From Nocardioides sp. Root122 (lineage in GTDB: Bacteria; Actinomycetota; Actinomycetes; Propionibacteriales; Nocardioidaceae): a stretch of DNA of 64,000 nucleotides. A program made the translations under genes and the position numbers. The stretch lies in NCBI RefSeq assembly GCF_001425025.1, contig NZ_LMDE01000012.1, positions 62,101 to 126,100 of the forward strand, written 5' to 3'. Below the pieces are notes generated by a model that worked only from the letters and a program-made list of their open reading frames with translations, had not been told where the DNA came from and did no database searches. Below, piece by piece: positions 54,776-62,858 of the stretch. The stretch's first letter is position 1; each line of letters starts with the position of its first letter.

Positions 54776-55848
54776 GCGAGTCCCTTCTCGATCTGCTCGT
54801 CGAACCTGTCCTCGATGCGCGCGAGGTGGTACCACGCCACGCTCGCACCCCAGACGAGGACGAACAATGCCACGAGGCCGAAGCCGGCATACTCCAGGTC
54901 GATCCGGCCCGCCCATGCCAGGCCCGGCACCCAGTCGGCCGCGAGCTGGACCAGCAGCAGCAGGCCGATGGAGAGGGCGACCGTGACGGAGAGGATCGTC
55001 ACGGTGAAGTTGTAGTAGATCTTGCGGATCGGCTTGAGGAAGGCCCACGAGTAGGCCCGGCTCATCAGCACGCCGTCGATCGAGTCGAAGAGCACCATGC
55101 CTGCAGCGAAGAGCACGGGCAGCGTGAGCACGGCGTACCACGGGAGTGCGAACGCCGCGGTGCCGCCGGCCAGGACCAGGAGGGCGATCTGGGTGGCGGT
55201 GTCGAAGCCGAGGCCCATCAGCAGGCCGACCGGGTAGAGGTGTCGGGCCCGGGTGACCCGCTGCGTGGTGCGCTTGAAGATGCGGGCGAGGAAGCCGCGG
55301 TTGTGCAGGTGGTGCTCGAGGTGCTCCTCGTCGAACGTGCCGGCGCGCAGGTGGCGGTAGGCGTGGACGATGCCGAGCAGGGCGCTGAGGTTCATCAGGC
55401 CGATGACGATGAGGAAGGTGCCCGCCGTGACGGTGCCGATGGTGCCGAGCGTGCCCTGGAGGACCGAGCCGTCGTCCTTGACGGGGTCGGCGAGGGCGCG
55501 TACGCCGATGGCGAGCAGGAAGCTGAGCCCGAACACCACGCTGGAGTGGCCCATGCCGAACCAGAAGCCCGTCGTGGTCGCCGGGCGTCCTTCCCCGACG
55601 AGCTTGCGCGTGGTGTTGTCGATCGCGGCGATGTGGTCGGCGTCGAAGGCGTGCCGGGCGCCCAGCAGGAACGCCGCCACCCCCAGTCCCACGCCGAAGA
55701 CGCCGGAGCTCCCGACCTCGAAGCGCTGCGGGGCGACGACGGCGAGGAGCACGCCCCAGCCGACAGCGTTGAGGCCGAGCACGACCACCGCCATCGCGGC
55801 GATGTGGCGTCGGTCGGTGGCGGACCAGCCGCGGGGTGCCTTGTTCAC
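54772..55848 (-). CDS. HoxN/NixA (NiCoT) family nickel/cobalt transporter
   Basis: A 358-residue protein with eight spans. The NiCoT signature RHAFDADHIAAIDN (HX4DH metal motif) is present, with FWFGMGHSSVVF and LGFDTATQIALLVL as the second and third conserved segments. It imports Ni(II) or Co(II) at high affinity. TAGCAT lies 6 nt before its GTG, and a Nur-type box lies directly upstream, so nickel-dependent repression is expected. It is coupled to bcp by ATGA overlap. No urease or NiSOD gene is in view. Confidence 0.95.
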   Translation of the reverse strand: MNKAPRGWSATDRRHIAAMAVVVLGLNAVGWGVLLAVVAPQRFEVGSSGVFGVGLGVAAFLLGARHAFDADHIAAIDNTTRKLVGEGRPATTTGFWFGMGHSSVVFGLSFLLAIGVRALADPVKDDGSVLQGTLGTIGTVTAGTFLIVIGLMNLSALLGIVHAYRHLRAGTFDEEHLEHHLHNRGFLARIFKRTTQRVTRARHLYPVGLLMGLGFDTATQIALLVLAGGTAAFALPWYAVLTLPVLFAAGMVLFDSIDGVLMSRAYSWAFLKPIRKIYYNFTVTILSVTVALSIGLLLLVQLAADWVPGLAWAGRIDLEYAGFGLVALFVLVWGASVAWYHLARIEDRFDEQIEKGLA

Positions 55849-55860
55849 CCCACGATGCTA

Positions 55861-55877
55861 TTGCACATCAGTTGCAA
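55861..55877. promoter_or_regulatory. Nur-like nickel box
   Basis: TTGCAC-ATCAG-TTGCAA matches the Streptomyces Nur box (TTGCAA-N5-TTGCAA) at 11 of 12 defined bases. It lies immediately upstream of the TAGCAT -10 of the nickel transporter gene. It is also 49 nt from the divergent DUF3618 start. Confidence 0.75.
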
Positions 55878-55925
55878 CAAGGTCGCCGCACCGGATCGTG
55901 CGCACGGCGTTGATAGCCTTCCCGC

Positions 55926-56174
55926 GTGACCCAGGACATGAGCGCGCTCGAGCGCGAGATCGAGGAGACGCGCCAGCGACTGGCCGTGACCATCGACCAG
56001 CTCGCCCACCGTGCCCACCCCAAGACGATCGTCGGACGCCAGGTGACGACGGTGAAGTCGCACTTCGTCGACCTCGACAGCGGGGCGCCGCGCACCGACA
56101 ACATCCTCAAGGCCGCCGGCGCGGTCGTGGGCGTGATCGTGCTGTTCGCCGTCGTGCGCAAGGTCGCGAGCTGA
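55926..56174 (+). CDS. DUF3618 small membrane-anchored protein
   Basis: An 82-residue protein. The N-terminal EREIEETRQRLAVTIDQLAHR is the DUF3618 signature helix, followed by a C-terminal transmembrane segment (AVVGVIVLFAVV). TAGCCT lies 6 nt before the GTG at 55926, supporting it over the ATG at 55938. The next gene, a GroES-like protein, starts at or just after its stop, a common pair in actinobacteria. Confidence 0.88.
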   Translation: MTQDMSALEREIEETRQRLAVTIDQLAHRAHPKTIVGRQVTTVKSHFVDLDSGAPRTDNILKAAGAVVGVIVLFAVVRKVAS

Positions 56175-56221
56175 GCACGGCGTCCGGGGGCGGCAGCCCG
56201 AGCAAGTCCGCCCCGATCAAG

Positions 56222-56521
56222 ATGCTGCACGACCGCCTCCTCGTCGAGGTGGACCAGGAGTCCGGCGAACGTCGGTCCAGTGGCGGCATCGTCATCCCGG
56301 CGACCGCCGCGATGGGTGCCCGCCGCCTTGCCTGGTCGCGGGTCATCGCGGTCGGGCCGCACGCCCGGTCCGTCGAGGTCGGCGACCGCGTGCTCTTCGA
56401 CCCCGAGGACAAGGCCGAGGTCGAGGTCCACGGCGAGGTCTACGTCGTCATGCGCGAGCGTGACGTGCATGCCGTCGCCGCCGAGCGCCTCGACGGCGGC
56501 TCCACCGGTCTCTACCTCTAG
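56222..56521 (+). CDS. GroES-like co-chaperonin family protein
   Basis: A protein of 99 residues from the ATG at 56222. It has the Cpn10 pattern: MLHDRLLVEVD, SSGGIVIPATA in the mobile-loop area, VIAVGPHARSVEVGDRVLFDP and YVVMRERDVHAV. The frame is open further upstream; a CTG at 56171 overlapping the DUF3618 stop would add 17 residues and preserve coupling. It is more divergent than housekeeping GroES and has no groEL beside it, so it may serve a specialised role. Confidence 0.82.
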   Translation: MLHDRLLVEVDQESGERRSSGGIVIPATAAMGARRLAWSRVIAVGPHARSVEVGDRVLFDPEDKAEVEVHGEVYVVMRERDVHAVAAERLDGGSTGLYL

Positions 56522-56542
56522 CCCCGAGCACAGGAGCGCCCG

Positions 56543-58528
56543 ATGGCCTACCTCGTCAAGCAGTCCCACCGCGCCGCGGCCGTGACCGAGCCCGTCCCGG
56601 TCGACGAGTCCCTGCCGCGCACCTGCGTCATCGGTGCCGGGTCCTCGGGCATCACCGCTGCCAAGCACCTCTACCTCGCGGGCATCCCCTTCGACTGCTT
56701 CGAGAAGGGGAGCGACATCGGGGGCACGTGGGTCTACGACAACTCCAACGGCCAGTCCGCGTGCTACGACACCCTCGAGATCAACACGTCGTGCCCGCGC
56801 ATGGCCTACTCCGACTTCCCGATGCCGGAGGACTACCCCGACTACGCGCGCCACGACCAGGTCCACGCCTACTTCGAGCAGTACGTCGACCACTTCGGGT
56901 TCCGCCGCACGATCACCTTCGACACCACGGTCGAGGACGTCTCGCGCGGTGCCGACGGGCGGTGGGACGTCCGGATCAGCGGTCCCGGGGGCACCGAGAC
57001 CCGCACCTACGACGCGGTCCTCGTCGCCAACGGCCACCACTGGGACCCGCGCTGGCCCGACCCGGCGTACCCGGGTGCGTTCGACGGCGAGCAGATCCAC
57101 TCCCACGACTACCGTTCCGCCGACCAGTTCGAGGGCCGCGACGTCGTGGTCGTCGGGGCCGGCAACTCGGCCATGGACATCGCCGTGGAGTCGTCCTTCC
57201 GCGCCCGTACGACGACGTGGTCGGTGCGGCGCACCGAGTGGGTGCTGCGCAAGTTCTTCCTCGGCAAGCCGAGCGACCAGGGCCTCCTGCCGCCGGGCTG
57301 GGTGCCGTGGTGGGTGACCGCCACCCGGCTGCGCATCGGCGCCCTGACCGCGGGCAGCATGACGAAGTACGGCCTGCCCGCGCCCAGCCACAAGCCCGGC
57401 CAGTCGCACCCGGTCCAGTCCGAGAAGATCCGTGAGCGGCTGGCCGCCGGGGCGGTGACCGCGAAGCCGGCGATCGAGCGCCTCGAGGGCGACCGCGTCG
57501 TGTTCGTCGACGGCACCAGTGCGCCGGCCGACCTGATCGTCTGGGCCACCGGCTACCGCGTGCGCTTCCCGTTCCTCGGCCCCGACCTCGTCTCGGTGGA
57601 GGACAACGTGCTGCCGCTGTGGAAGCGCGCCGTGCACCCCGACCTCCCGGGGCTGTTCTTCATCGGCCTGCTGCAGCCGATCGGCGCGGTCATGCCCCTG
57701 GCCGAGGCCCAGTCCGCGTGGATCGCCGAGATGCTGGGTGGCGGCTACCTGCCACCGTCCGACGCGGTGATCCGCCGTCAGATGACCGAGGACCACGAGC
57801 GCAACGTCCGGCGTTTCTACGACTCGCCCCGCCACACCATGGAGGTCGACTTCGACCCCTACTTGTGGGACCTGCAGCGCGAGCGCGCCCAGGGTCGCGA
57901 GCGCGCCGCCGCGGCCAGGGCGCCGCTCGCCGCCGTCCCGCTGGCTCCCGCGCCCACCGGTGCCGCGCGCGTCCGGCGCACGGTCGCCGGGCTGCTGCTC
58001 CGAGCCGTGCGGTGGCAGGCCGTGGGGGAGGTGCCCCAGCGCGGGGTGCTGGTCGGCGCACCGCACACCTCCAACTGGGACTGGGTGCTCACCCTCCTCC
58101 TCGCCTGGCGCTACGGCATCACCATCCGGCTGCTGGTCAAGAAGGAGCTCTTCGTCGGTCCGCTGGGGTGGCTGCTGCGCCGCACCGGTGCGGTCGAGCT
58201 GGACCGCAAGAACCCCGCGGCGACCATCAAGGAGCTGCTCGCCGAGGCCGCAGGCGACGACCCGTGGGTGATCGGGATCGCGGCCGAGGGCACCCGGTCG
58301 CGGGGGGAGTACTGGAAGTCCGGCTTCTACCGGATCGCCCAGCAGACCGGGCTGCCGATCACGCTGGCGTTCCTCGACGTCCCCTCGCGCACCGTCGGCT
58401 GGGGCCCGACGTTCCACCCGACGGGTGACGTGTCCGCCGACATGGACGTGCTGCGCGACTTCTACGCCGACAAGACGGGCTTCAACCCCGAGGGGTTCAC
58501 GCCGCCGCGGCTGCGCGAGGAAGGCTGA
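56543..58528 (+). CDS. FAD-dependent monooxygenase fused to PlsC-like acyltransferase
   Basis: A 661-residue protein in two parts. Residues ~25-440 are a flavin monooxygenase (FMO/Baeyer-Villiger relatives): FAD site VIGAGSSGITAA, NADPH site VVGAGNSAMDIA, the FMO-like DGEQIHSHDY and late ATGY. After an Ala/Pro/Arg linker (~445-480), residues ~485-650 are a lysophospholipid-acyltransferase-type domain with HxxxxD in APHTSNWDW and the EGTRSRGEYW motif. The frame is continuous. It may both oxidise and acylate a lipid-like substrate (inference). RBS AGGAG precedes the ATG. Confidence 0.88.
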   Translation: MAYLVKQSHRAAAVTEPVPVDESLPRTCVIGAGSSGITAAKHLYLAGIPFDCFEKGSDIGGTWVYDNSNGQSACYDTLEINTSCPRMAYSDFPMPEDYPDYARHDQVHAYFEQYVDHFGFRRTITFDTTVEDVSRGADGRWDVRISGPGGTETRTYDAVLVANGHHWDPRWPDPAYPGAFDGEQIHSHDYRSADQFEGRDVVVVGAGNSAMDIAVESSFRARTTTWSVRRTEWVLRKFFLGKPSDQGLLPPGWVPWWVTATRLRIGALTAGSMTKYGLPAPSHKPGQSHPVQSEKIRERLAAGAVTAKPAIERLEGDRVVFVDGTSAPADLIVWATGYRVRFPFLGPDLVSVEDNVLPLWKRAVHPDLPGLFFIGLLQPIGAVMPLAEAQSAWIAEMLGGGYLPPSDAVIRRQMTEDHERNVRRFYDSPRHTMEVDFDPYLWDLQRERAQGRERAAAARAPLAAVPLAPAPTGAARVRRTVAGLLLRAVRWQAVGEVPQRGVLVGAPHTSNWDWVLTLLLAWRYGITIRLLVKKELFVGPLGWLLRRTGAVELDRKNPAATIKELLAEAAGDDPWVIGIAAEGTRSRGEYWKSGFYRIAQQTGLPITLAFLDVPSRTVGWGPTFHPTGDVSADMDVLRDFYADKTGFNPEGFTPPRLREEG

Positions 58529-58616
58529 ACCGAGCCTCCCACCCTAGGGGTGTGGGCGATTTCAGGCCCCCACGGCGGGAGGCTAGGTTGAACGCGCAAC
58601 CGAAGGGAGCATGCAA

Positions 58617-58763
58617 ATGGCATTTCTGCTGTGGATTCTCGCCGTCATCCTCGTGGTGTCCGGCATCGTCTCGCTGGTCCGGGGTCAGATGCTCTGGGGC
58701 ATCGTCCTCATCATCGTCGGCCTGCTGGTCGGCCCGGGCGGAGTCAGCCTGTTCACGAAGTAG
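58617..58763 (+). CDS. GPGG-motif small membrane protein
   Basis: A 48-residue protein with two hydrophobic helices (MAFLLWILAVILVVSGIV and WGIVLIIVGLLV) ending in the GPGG turn and SLFTK. GGGAG lies 7 nt before the ATG at 58617; an ATG two codons earlier is too close to it. The family is widespread in actinobacteria and of unknown function. A terminator hairpin follows 17 nt after the stop. Confidence 0.85.
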   Translation: MAFLLWILAVILVVSGIVSLVRGQMLWGIVLIIVGLLVGPGGVSLFTK

Positions 58764-58779
58764 CACCGCACGACGCGAG

Positions 58780-58805
58780 GAGCCGGTCCCCCGAGGGGCC
58801 GGCTC
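58780..58805 (+). terminator. terminator hairpin after the GPGG gene
   Basis: GAGCCGG-T-CCCC (58780-58791) pairs with GGGG-CCGGCTC (58795-58805) with one bulged base, followed by TTC. It serves the plus-strand miniprotein gene. Confidence 0.7.
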
Positions 58806-58809
58806 TTCG

Positions 58810-58853
58810 CTGTTCCCGGGCTGTTCTCGGTCTGTTCGCGGCCTGTTCTCGGG
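58810..58853. repeat. four tandem 11-bp repeats
   Basis: Four head-to-tail copies of CTGTTCNCGGN: CTGTTCCCGGG, CTGTTCTCGGT, CTGTTCGCGGC and CTGTTCTCGGG. They lie between two terminator hairpins of convergent units. Neither strand is coding. Confidence 0.8.
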
Positions 58854-58905
58854 CCGGTGTCGACGTGCGCGGAGGGCGGCCGGACGCGGGAGCTGCGGAA
58901 ATGAC

Positions 58906-58933
58906 GAGAGCCGGTCCCGAAGGACCGGCTCTC
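58906..58933 (-). terminator. terminator hairpin after tRNA-Lys
   Basis: Perfect 12-bp stem GAGAGCCGGTCC/GGACCGGCTCTC with a 4-nt loop, ending 10 nt beyond the tRNA 3' end on the minus strand. Its core matches the hairpin at 58780. Confidence 0.75.
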
Positions 58934-58942
58934 AGCTTCTCG

Positions 58943-59015
<73 letters not shown>

Positions 59016-59081
59016 GTGCGGTGAAGCGAGGACAACATTACCGCGTCGCCTCCGACGTGCGAAATCGAGGGGGCTCCCCGG

Positions 59082-60650
59082 TCACAGATCGGCCAGCACG
59101 GCCTGCGCGGCGTTGTGCCCGCCGAGCCCGGAGACGGCACCACCGCGCCGGGCGCCGGAGCCGCAGAGGAGCACGACGTCGTGCTCGGTCTGCACGCCCC
59201 ACTGCTGGGCGGGCGTCTCGAGGCGCGCGCGGTTGGGCGCCCACGGCCACTCCAGGTCGCCGTGGAAGATGTGCCCGCCGGGCATGGCGAGGTCGCGCTC
59301 GACGTCCTGGGGGATCTTGGCCTCGATGCAGGGGTTGCCCTCTGCGTCGGTGGCCAGGCAGTCCTGGATGGGCTCGGCGAGCACCGCGTCGAGCGATGCC
59401 AGCGCCCGGCTGGTGGCCACGTCGCGCGCCGACGGGTCGGCGTCGAAGAGCGCGGCCGGCGTGTGCAGCCCGAAGTACGTCAGCGTGTGCGCCGAGCCCG
59501 CCCGGTCGCCCAGGATCGAGGGGTCGGTGAGGCTGTGGCAGTAGACCTCGCCCGGCATCGGGTCGGGCACCGCGCCGCCGGCAGCGGCGTCGTACGCCCT
59601 CTCGAGCTGGGTGTAGTCCTCGGCGAGGTGCAGCGTGCCGGCGAAGGCGACCTCGGGGTCGGCTCCGGAGCGCAGCGCGGGGAGGCGGTCGAGGAGGAAG
59701 TTGATCTTCAGCTGGGAGCCGGCCGGCTTGGTGTCCGCGTCCTCGCCCTCGCCGAGCAGGATCCGCAGCACCCACGGCGCCACGCCCGACAGCACCCGGC
59801 GAGCGGTGACGGAGCGTTCCCCGGCGCCGTCGTGGAACCTCACCTCGGCGCCGTCCGGGCCCGTGGCGATGGAGCTGACGCCGGCGCCCGTGACGATCTC
59901 CGCGCCGGCCTCGACGGCCGCCTTCGCGAGCGCGTCGGTCACGGCGCCCATGCCGCCCACGGGCACCCGCCACTCGCCGGTGCCGTTGCCGATCAGGTGG
60001 TAGAGGAAGCAGCGGTTCTGGATCAGCGACGGGTCGTCCAGGGACGCGAAGGTGCCGATGAGCGCGTCGGTCGCCACGACGCCGCGGACGGTGTCGTCGG
60101 CGAAGCGCGCGGTGATGGCGCGTCCGAGCGGCTCGGCCACGACCTCGTTCCAGATCCGCTCGTCGACCAACCCGCGCACCTCGCGCTCCAGCGGCAACGG
60201 CTGCATCAGCGTGGGGGAGACCGCCTCGGCGAGCCGGCCGACCTCGGCGTAGAACGCCTGCCAGGCGGCGTACTCCTCCTCGCCCCCGGTGAGGTCGCGG
60301 AAGGACGCCCGCGTCGCCTCGCCCTCGGGGCGCTCGACGAGGAGCCCGCCGGTCCGGTCGCCGCGCACCCACGGTGTGTACGACGCCGTGGTGCGCGACG
60401 CCAGCTGCACGTCGAGGTCCAGGTCGGCCATCAGCTGCTCGGGCATCAGGCTCACGAGGTAGGAGTAGCGCGAGAGCCGTGCGGGGTGTCCCGGGAAGGG
60501 CTCGATGGAGACCGCGGCGCCGCCCGTGTGGTCCAGGCGCTCGAGCACCAGGACGCTCAGGCCCGCCCGCGCGAGGTAGGCGGCGCTGACCAGTCCGTTG
60601 TGGCCGCCGCCGACCACGACGACGTCATAGCTGCTGCTCCCGGGAGTCAC
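59082..60650 (-). CDS. FAD-dependent oxidoreductase, phytoene desaturase-like
   Basis: A 522-residue flavoprotein. The N-terminus VVVGGGHNGLVSAAYLARAG is the FAD-binding Rossmann motif followed by VLVLERLDHTGG. The C-terminus LLCGSGARRGGAVSGLGGHN is typical of the CrtI/NDP (pyridine nucleotide-disulfide-like desaturase) group that includes human PYROXD2. No other carotenoid gene is present, so a carotenoid substrate is not assured. TACCTT lies 6 nt before the GTG at 60650, fixing the start. The stop is about 67 nt from tRNA-Lys. Confidence 0.9.
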   Translation of the reverse strand: MTPGSSSYDVVVVGGGHNGLVSAAYLARAGLSVLVLERLDHTGGAAVSIEPFPGHPARLSRYSYLVSLMPEQLMADLDLDVQLASRTTASYTPWVRGDRTGGLLVERPEGEATRASFRDLTGGEEEYAAWQAFYAEVGRLAEAVSPTLMQPLPLEREVRGLVDERIWNEVVAEPLGRAITARFADDTVRGVVATDALIGTFASLDDPSLIQNRCFLYHLIGNGTGEWRVPVGGMGAVTDALAKAAVEAGAEIVTGAGVSSIATGPDGAEVRFHDGAGERSVTARRVLSGVAPWVLRILLGEGEDADTKPAGSQLKINFLLDRLPALRSGADPEVAFAGTLHLAEDYTQLERAYDAAAGGAVPDPMPGEVYCHSLTDPSILGDRAGSAHTLTYFGLHTPAALFDADPSARDVATSRALASLDAVLAEPIQDCLATDAEGNPCIEAKIPQDVERDLAMPGGHIFHGDLEWPWAPNRARLETPAQQWGVQTEHDVVLLCGSGARRGGAVSGLGGHNAAQAVLADL

Positions 60651-60667
60651 CGGCCCAAGGTAGACCC

Positions 60668-61735
60668 TCAGCCACTGAAGGAGTCGTTGGGCACGACGAC
60701 GGCACGCCCACGCACGTTTCCGTGCTCGAGGTCGCGGTAGGCGGCGGGCGCGTCGTCGAGGGTGTAGATGGTCGACTCGGCGTGGATCAGCCCACGCGAG
60801 GCCAGCTCCAGCACCTCGACGAGCTCCTGGCGGTTGCCCCAGTAGGTCGTCTGCACGCTGGTCTCGTAGGGGAGGCCGAAGAACGACACCGGCAGGGTGC
60901 CGCCGGCGATGCCGACGATGGTGAGGTCGCCCATCTGGCGCACCACCTGGGCGGCGGTCGCCAGCGTGTCGTCGGAGCCCACGAAGTCGAGCACCACGTC
61001 GACGCCCCGGCCCTCGAACGTGGCGGCCCGCACCTGGGCGGCCGTGTCCGCACCGGGCGCCATGGCGAGGTCGGCCCCGAGCGCGACGGCGTGCTCGCGC
61101 GCCCCTTCGCGACCGTCGATCGCGATCACGCGGGCCGCGCACACGGCCTTGAGGACCTGCACTGCGAGGTGCCCGAGCCCGCCGACACCGATCACCAGCG
61201 CGGTGCTCCCCGGCCCGAGCTTGCCGAGCGAGCGTCGTACGGCGTGGTACGGCGTCAGTGCCGCATCGGTGAGCGGGGCCGCGTCGACCACGTCGAGACC
61301 CTCCGGCAGCGGGACGAGGTGCCGGACGGAATCGACGAGCATGAACTCGGCCATCCCGCCGTCGAGGCCGAGCCCGCCGCCGCCACCGGGTATCGGCGCA
61401 CGGTCCGGGCGTTCGCAGTAGGTCTCCAGGCCCGCGAGGCAGTGCTCGCAGTGGCCGCAGCCCCAGGCGCCGACGACCGCGACGGGCTGGCCGACCTGCA
61501 GGCCGGTGACGCCCTCGCCGAGCGTGTGCACCCAGCCGGCGTTCTCGTGGCCGAGCGTGAAGGGCGGCGACCACGGCAGGAGGCCGGGCTCGAACTCGTG
61601 CATCAGGTGCAGGTCGGAGTGACAGGCGCCGGCGGCGCCCACCTCGATCAGGACCTGTCCGGGTCCTGGCTCGGGGACGGGCACGTCCTCGAGCACCGCG
61701 TCGCTCTTCCAGCTGTTCAGTCGCAGGGCCTTCAC
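60668..61735 (-). CDS. zinc-dependent alcohol dehydrogenase (MDR family, AdhP-like)
   Basis: A 355-residue medium-chain dehydrogenase. Catalytic zinc: Cys in GACHSDLH and His-Glu in LGHENAG. Structural zinc: the four Cys of CGHCEHCLAGLETYC. Coenzyme loop: IGVGGLGHLAVQ; the Asp after VIAID indicates NAD. It interconverts alcohols and aldehydes. Divergent from a universal stress protein gene with a palindromic DosR/OsdR-like box between, a gene pairing known from hypoxia loci of actinobacteria. Confidence 0.93.
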   Translation of the reverse strand: MKALRLNSWKSDAVLEDVPVPEPGPGQVLIEVGAAGACHSDLHLMHEFEPGLLPWSPPFTLGHENAGWVHTLGEGVTGLQVGQPVAVVGAWGCGHCEHCLAGLETYCERPDRAPIPGGGGGLGLDGGMAEFMLVDSVRHLVPLPEGLDVVDAAPLTDAALTPYHAVRRSLGKLGPGSTALVIGVGGLGHLAVQVLKAVCAARVIAIDGREGAREHAVALGADLAMAPGADTAAQVRAATFEGRGVDVVLDFVGSDDTLATAAQVVRQMGDLTIVGIAGGTLPVSFFGLPYETSVQTTYWGNRQELVEVLELASRGLIHAESTIYTLDDAPAAYRDLEHGNVRGRAVVVPNDSFSG

Positions 61736-61817
61736 CGGATCCTCCTGGCTCGTCGGGACCCCTCCAGCATCCTCCTCGCGGGCGTCGCGCGATCAGGGTC
61801 GCTCGGCGTACGCCCTC

Positions 61818-61831
61818 GGGCCCTTGGTCCC
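61818..61831. promoter_or_regulatory. DosR/DevR/OsdR-like box
   Basis: GGGCCCTTGGTCCC, a near-palindrome that with its flanks matches the mycobacterial DosR 20-mer (TTSGGGACTWWAGTCCCSAA) at about 14 of 20 positions. It lies 72 nt upstream of the universal stress protein gene and 83 nt upstream of the divergent alcohol dehydrogenase gene. Confidence 0.5.
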
Positions 61832-61902
61832 TAGGTGGCGCCGCCCCGGCGGAGGACCGTGGAGGTGGGAGATCCCCGACCCGTCGGCCTGAGGAGGACG
61901 CC

Positions 61903-62793
61903 GTGATCGAGCACTCGGACAGCACCGCGGCACCGCCCGTCGTGGTCGCCGTCGGTCCCGACGACGTGAGCTCGGCCGTCCGGTACGGCGCGCAGGAGGC
62001 GTTGCGCGCCGGCTGCCCGCTGCACCTCGTGCACGCGGTGCCGGTGGTGCCCCAGGGTCCGGAGACGGTGCTGATCACCGCCGAGGGCGTCGAGAAGTTC
62101 GGCCGCGAGAGCCTGGCGATCGCCGTCGAGCAGGCCGAAGACGTCGTGCACGGGCTGGTCCCGGTCGTCGAGGTGCTCCACAAGGGAGCGCCGGTCCCCG
62201 TGCTGGTGCGCGCCGCCAAGGACGCGCGGCTCGTCGTGCTGGAGCACCGCCACCTCTCGCGACTGGCCCGACTGGTCAACCGCACGATCGCCGGCGGCGT
62301 GGCCGCGCACACGCGCGTGCCCGTGGTCGCGGTGCCGACCGGCTGGACCCCGTCCGGCGCACCCCCCGTCGTGGTCGTCGGCGTCGACGTCCCCGGGCGC
62401 TCGGCGGCGGTGCTGGCCGCGGCCAGCGCGGAGGCGCGGGTGCGAGGAGCCACGTTGCGGGTCGTGCATGCCTGGTCGCTGCCCGATCCCTACGACACCC
62501 TGCGGATCAGTCCCGAGGAGTCGCAGCGGTGGACCGACCGGTCGCGCGCGGAGGTCTGCGCGGCGCTCGACGCGCTCGGCGACGTCGAGGTGGCCATCGA
62601 GGCCGACGTCCGGGTGCGCCGCGGAGGCGCGGTGGAGTCCCTCGTGGAGGCAGCGGCCGACGCCGACCTGCTCGTGGTCGGACGCCACGACCCGATCCTG
62701 CCCGTCGGCTCGCACATCGGGCCCGTGGCCCGGGCGGTGCTGCGCGAGGCGACCTGCCCCGTGCTCCTGGCGGCGCCGGAGGTACGCCGCTAG
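61903..62793 (+). CDS. universal stress protein, two tandem USP domains
   Basis: A 296-residue protein with two USP domains (residues ~10-145 and ~155-295). The second has the ATP-binding pattern VVGRHDPILPVGSHIGPVA (GxxGSxxxx-like); in the first, the corresponding loop reads LEHRHLSRLARLVNRTIAG and is degenerate. Tandem USPs are typical of actinobacterial dormancy and hypoxia regulons. GTG start with GAGGAGG 7 nt upstream. Confidence 0.92.
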   Translation: MIEHSDSTAAPPVVVAVGPDDVSSAVRYGAQEALRAGCPLHLVHAVPVVPQGPETVLITAEGVEKFGRESLAIAVEQAEDVVHGLVPVVEVLHKGAPVPVLVRAAKDARLVVLEHRHLSRLARLVNRTIAGGVAAHTRVPVVAVPTGWTPSGAPPVVVVGVDVPGRSAAVLAAASAEARVRGATLRVVHAWSLPDPYDTLRISPEESQRWTDRSRAEVCAALDALGDVEVAIEADVRVRRGGAVESLVEAAADADLLVVGRHDPILPVGSHIGPVARAVLREATCPVLLAAPEVRR

Positions 62794-62858
62794 GGAGGTG
62801 TCCCGGCTCCCACACCCCGCCCGTAGGGTCGTGACGGGTGGAGGGAAGAGGTCAGGAG

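Noticed and set aside
59082..62453. A single very long minus-strand protein joining the desaturase-like gene with sequence upstream
   Set aside because: The extra 600 residues run through the alcohol dehydrogenase and universal stress protein genes in other frames; the true start is the GTG at 60650 after TACCTT.
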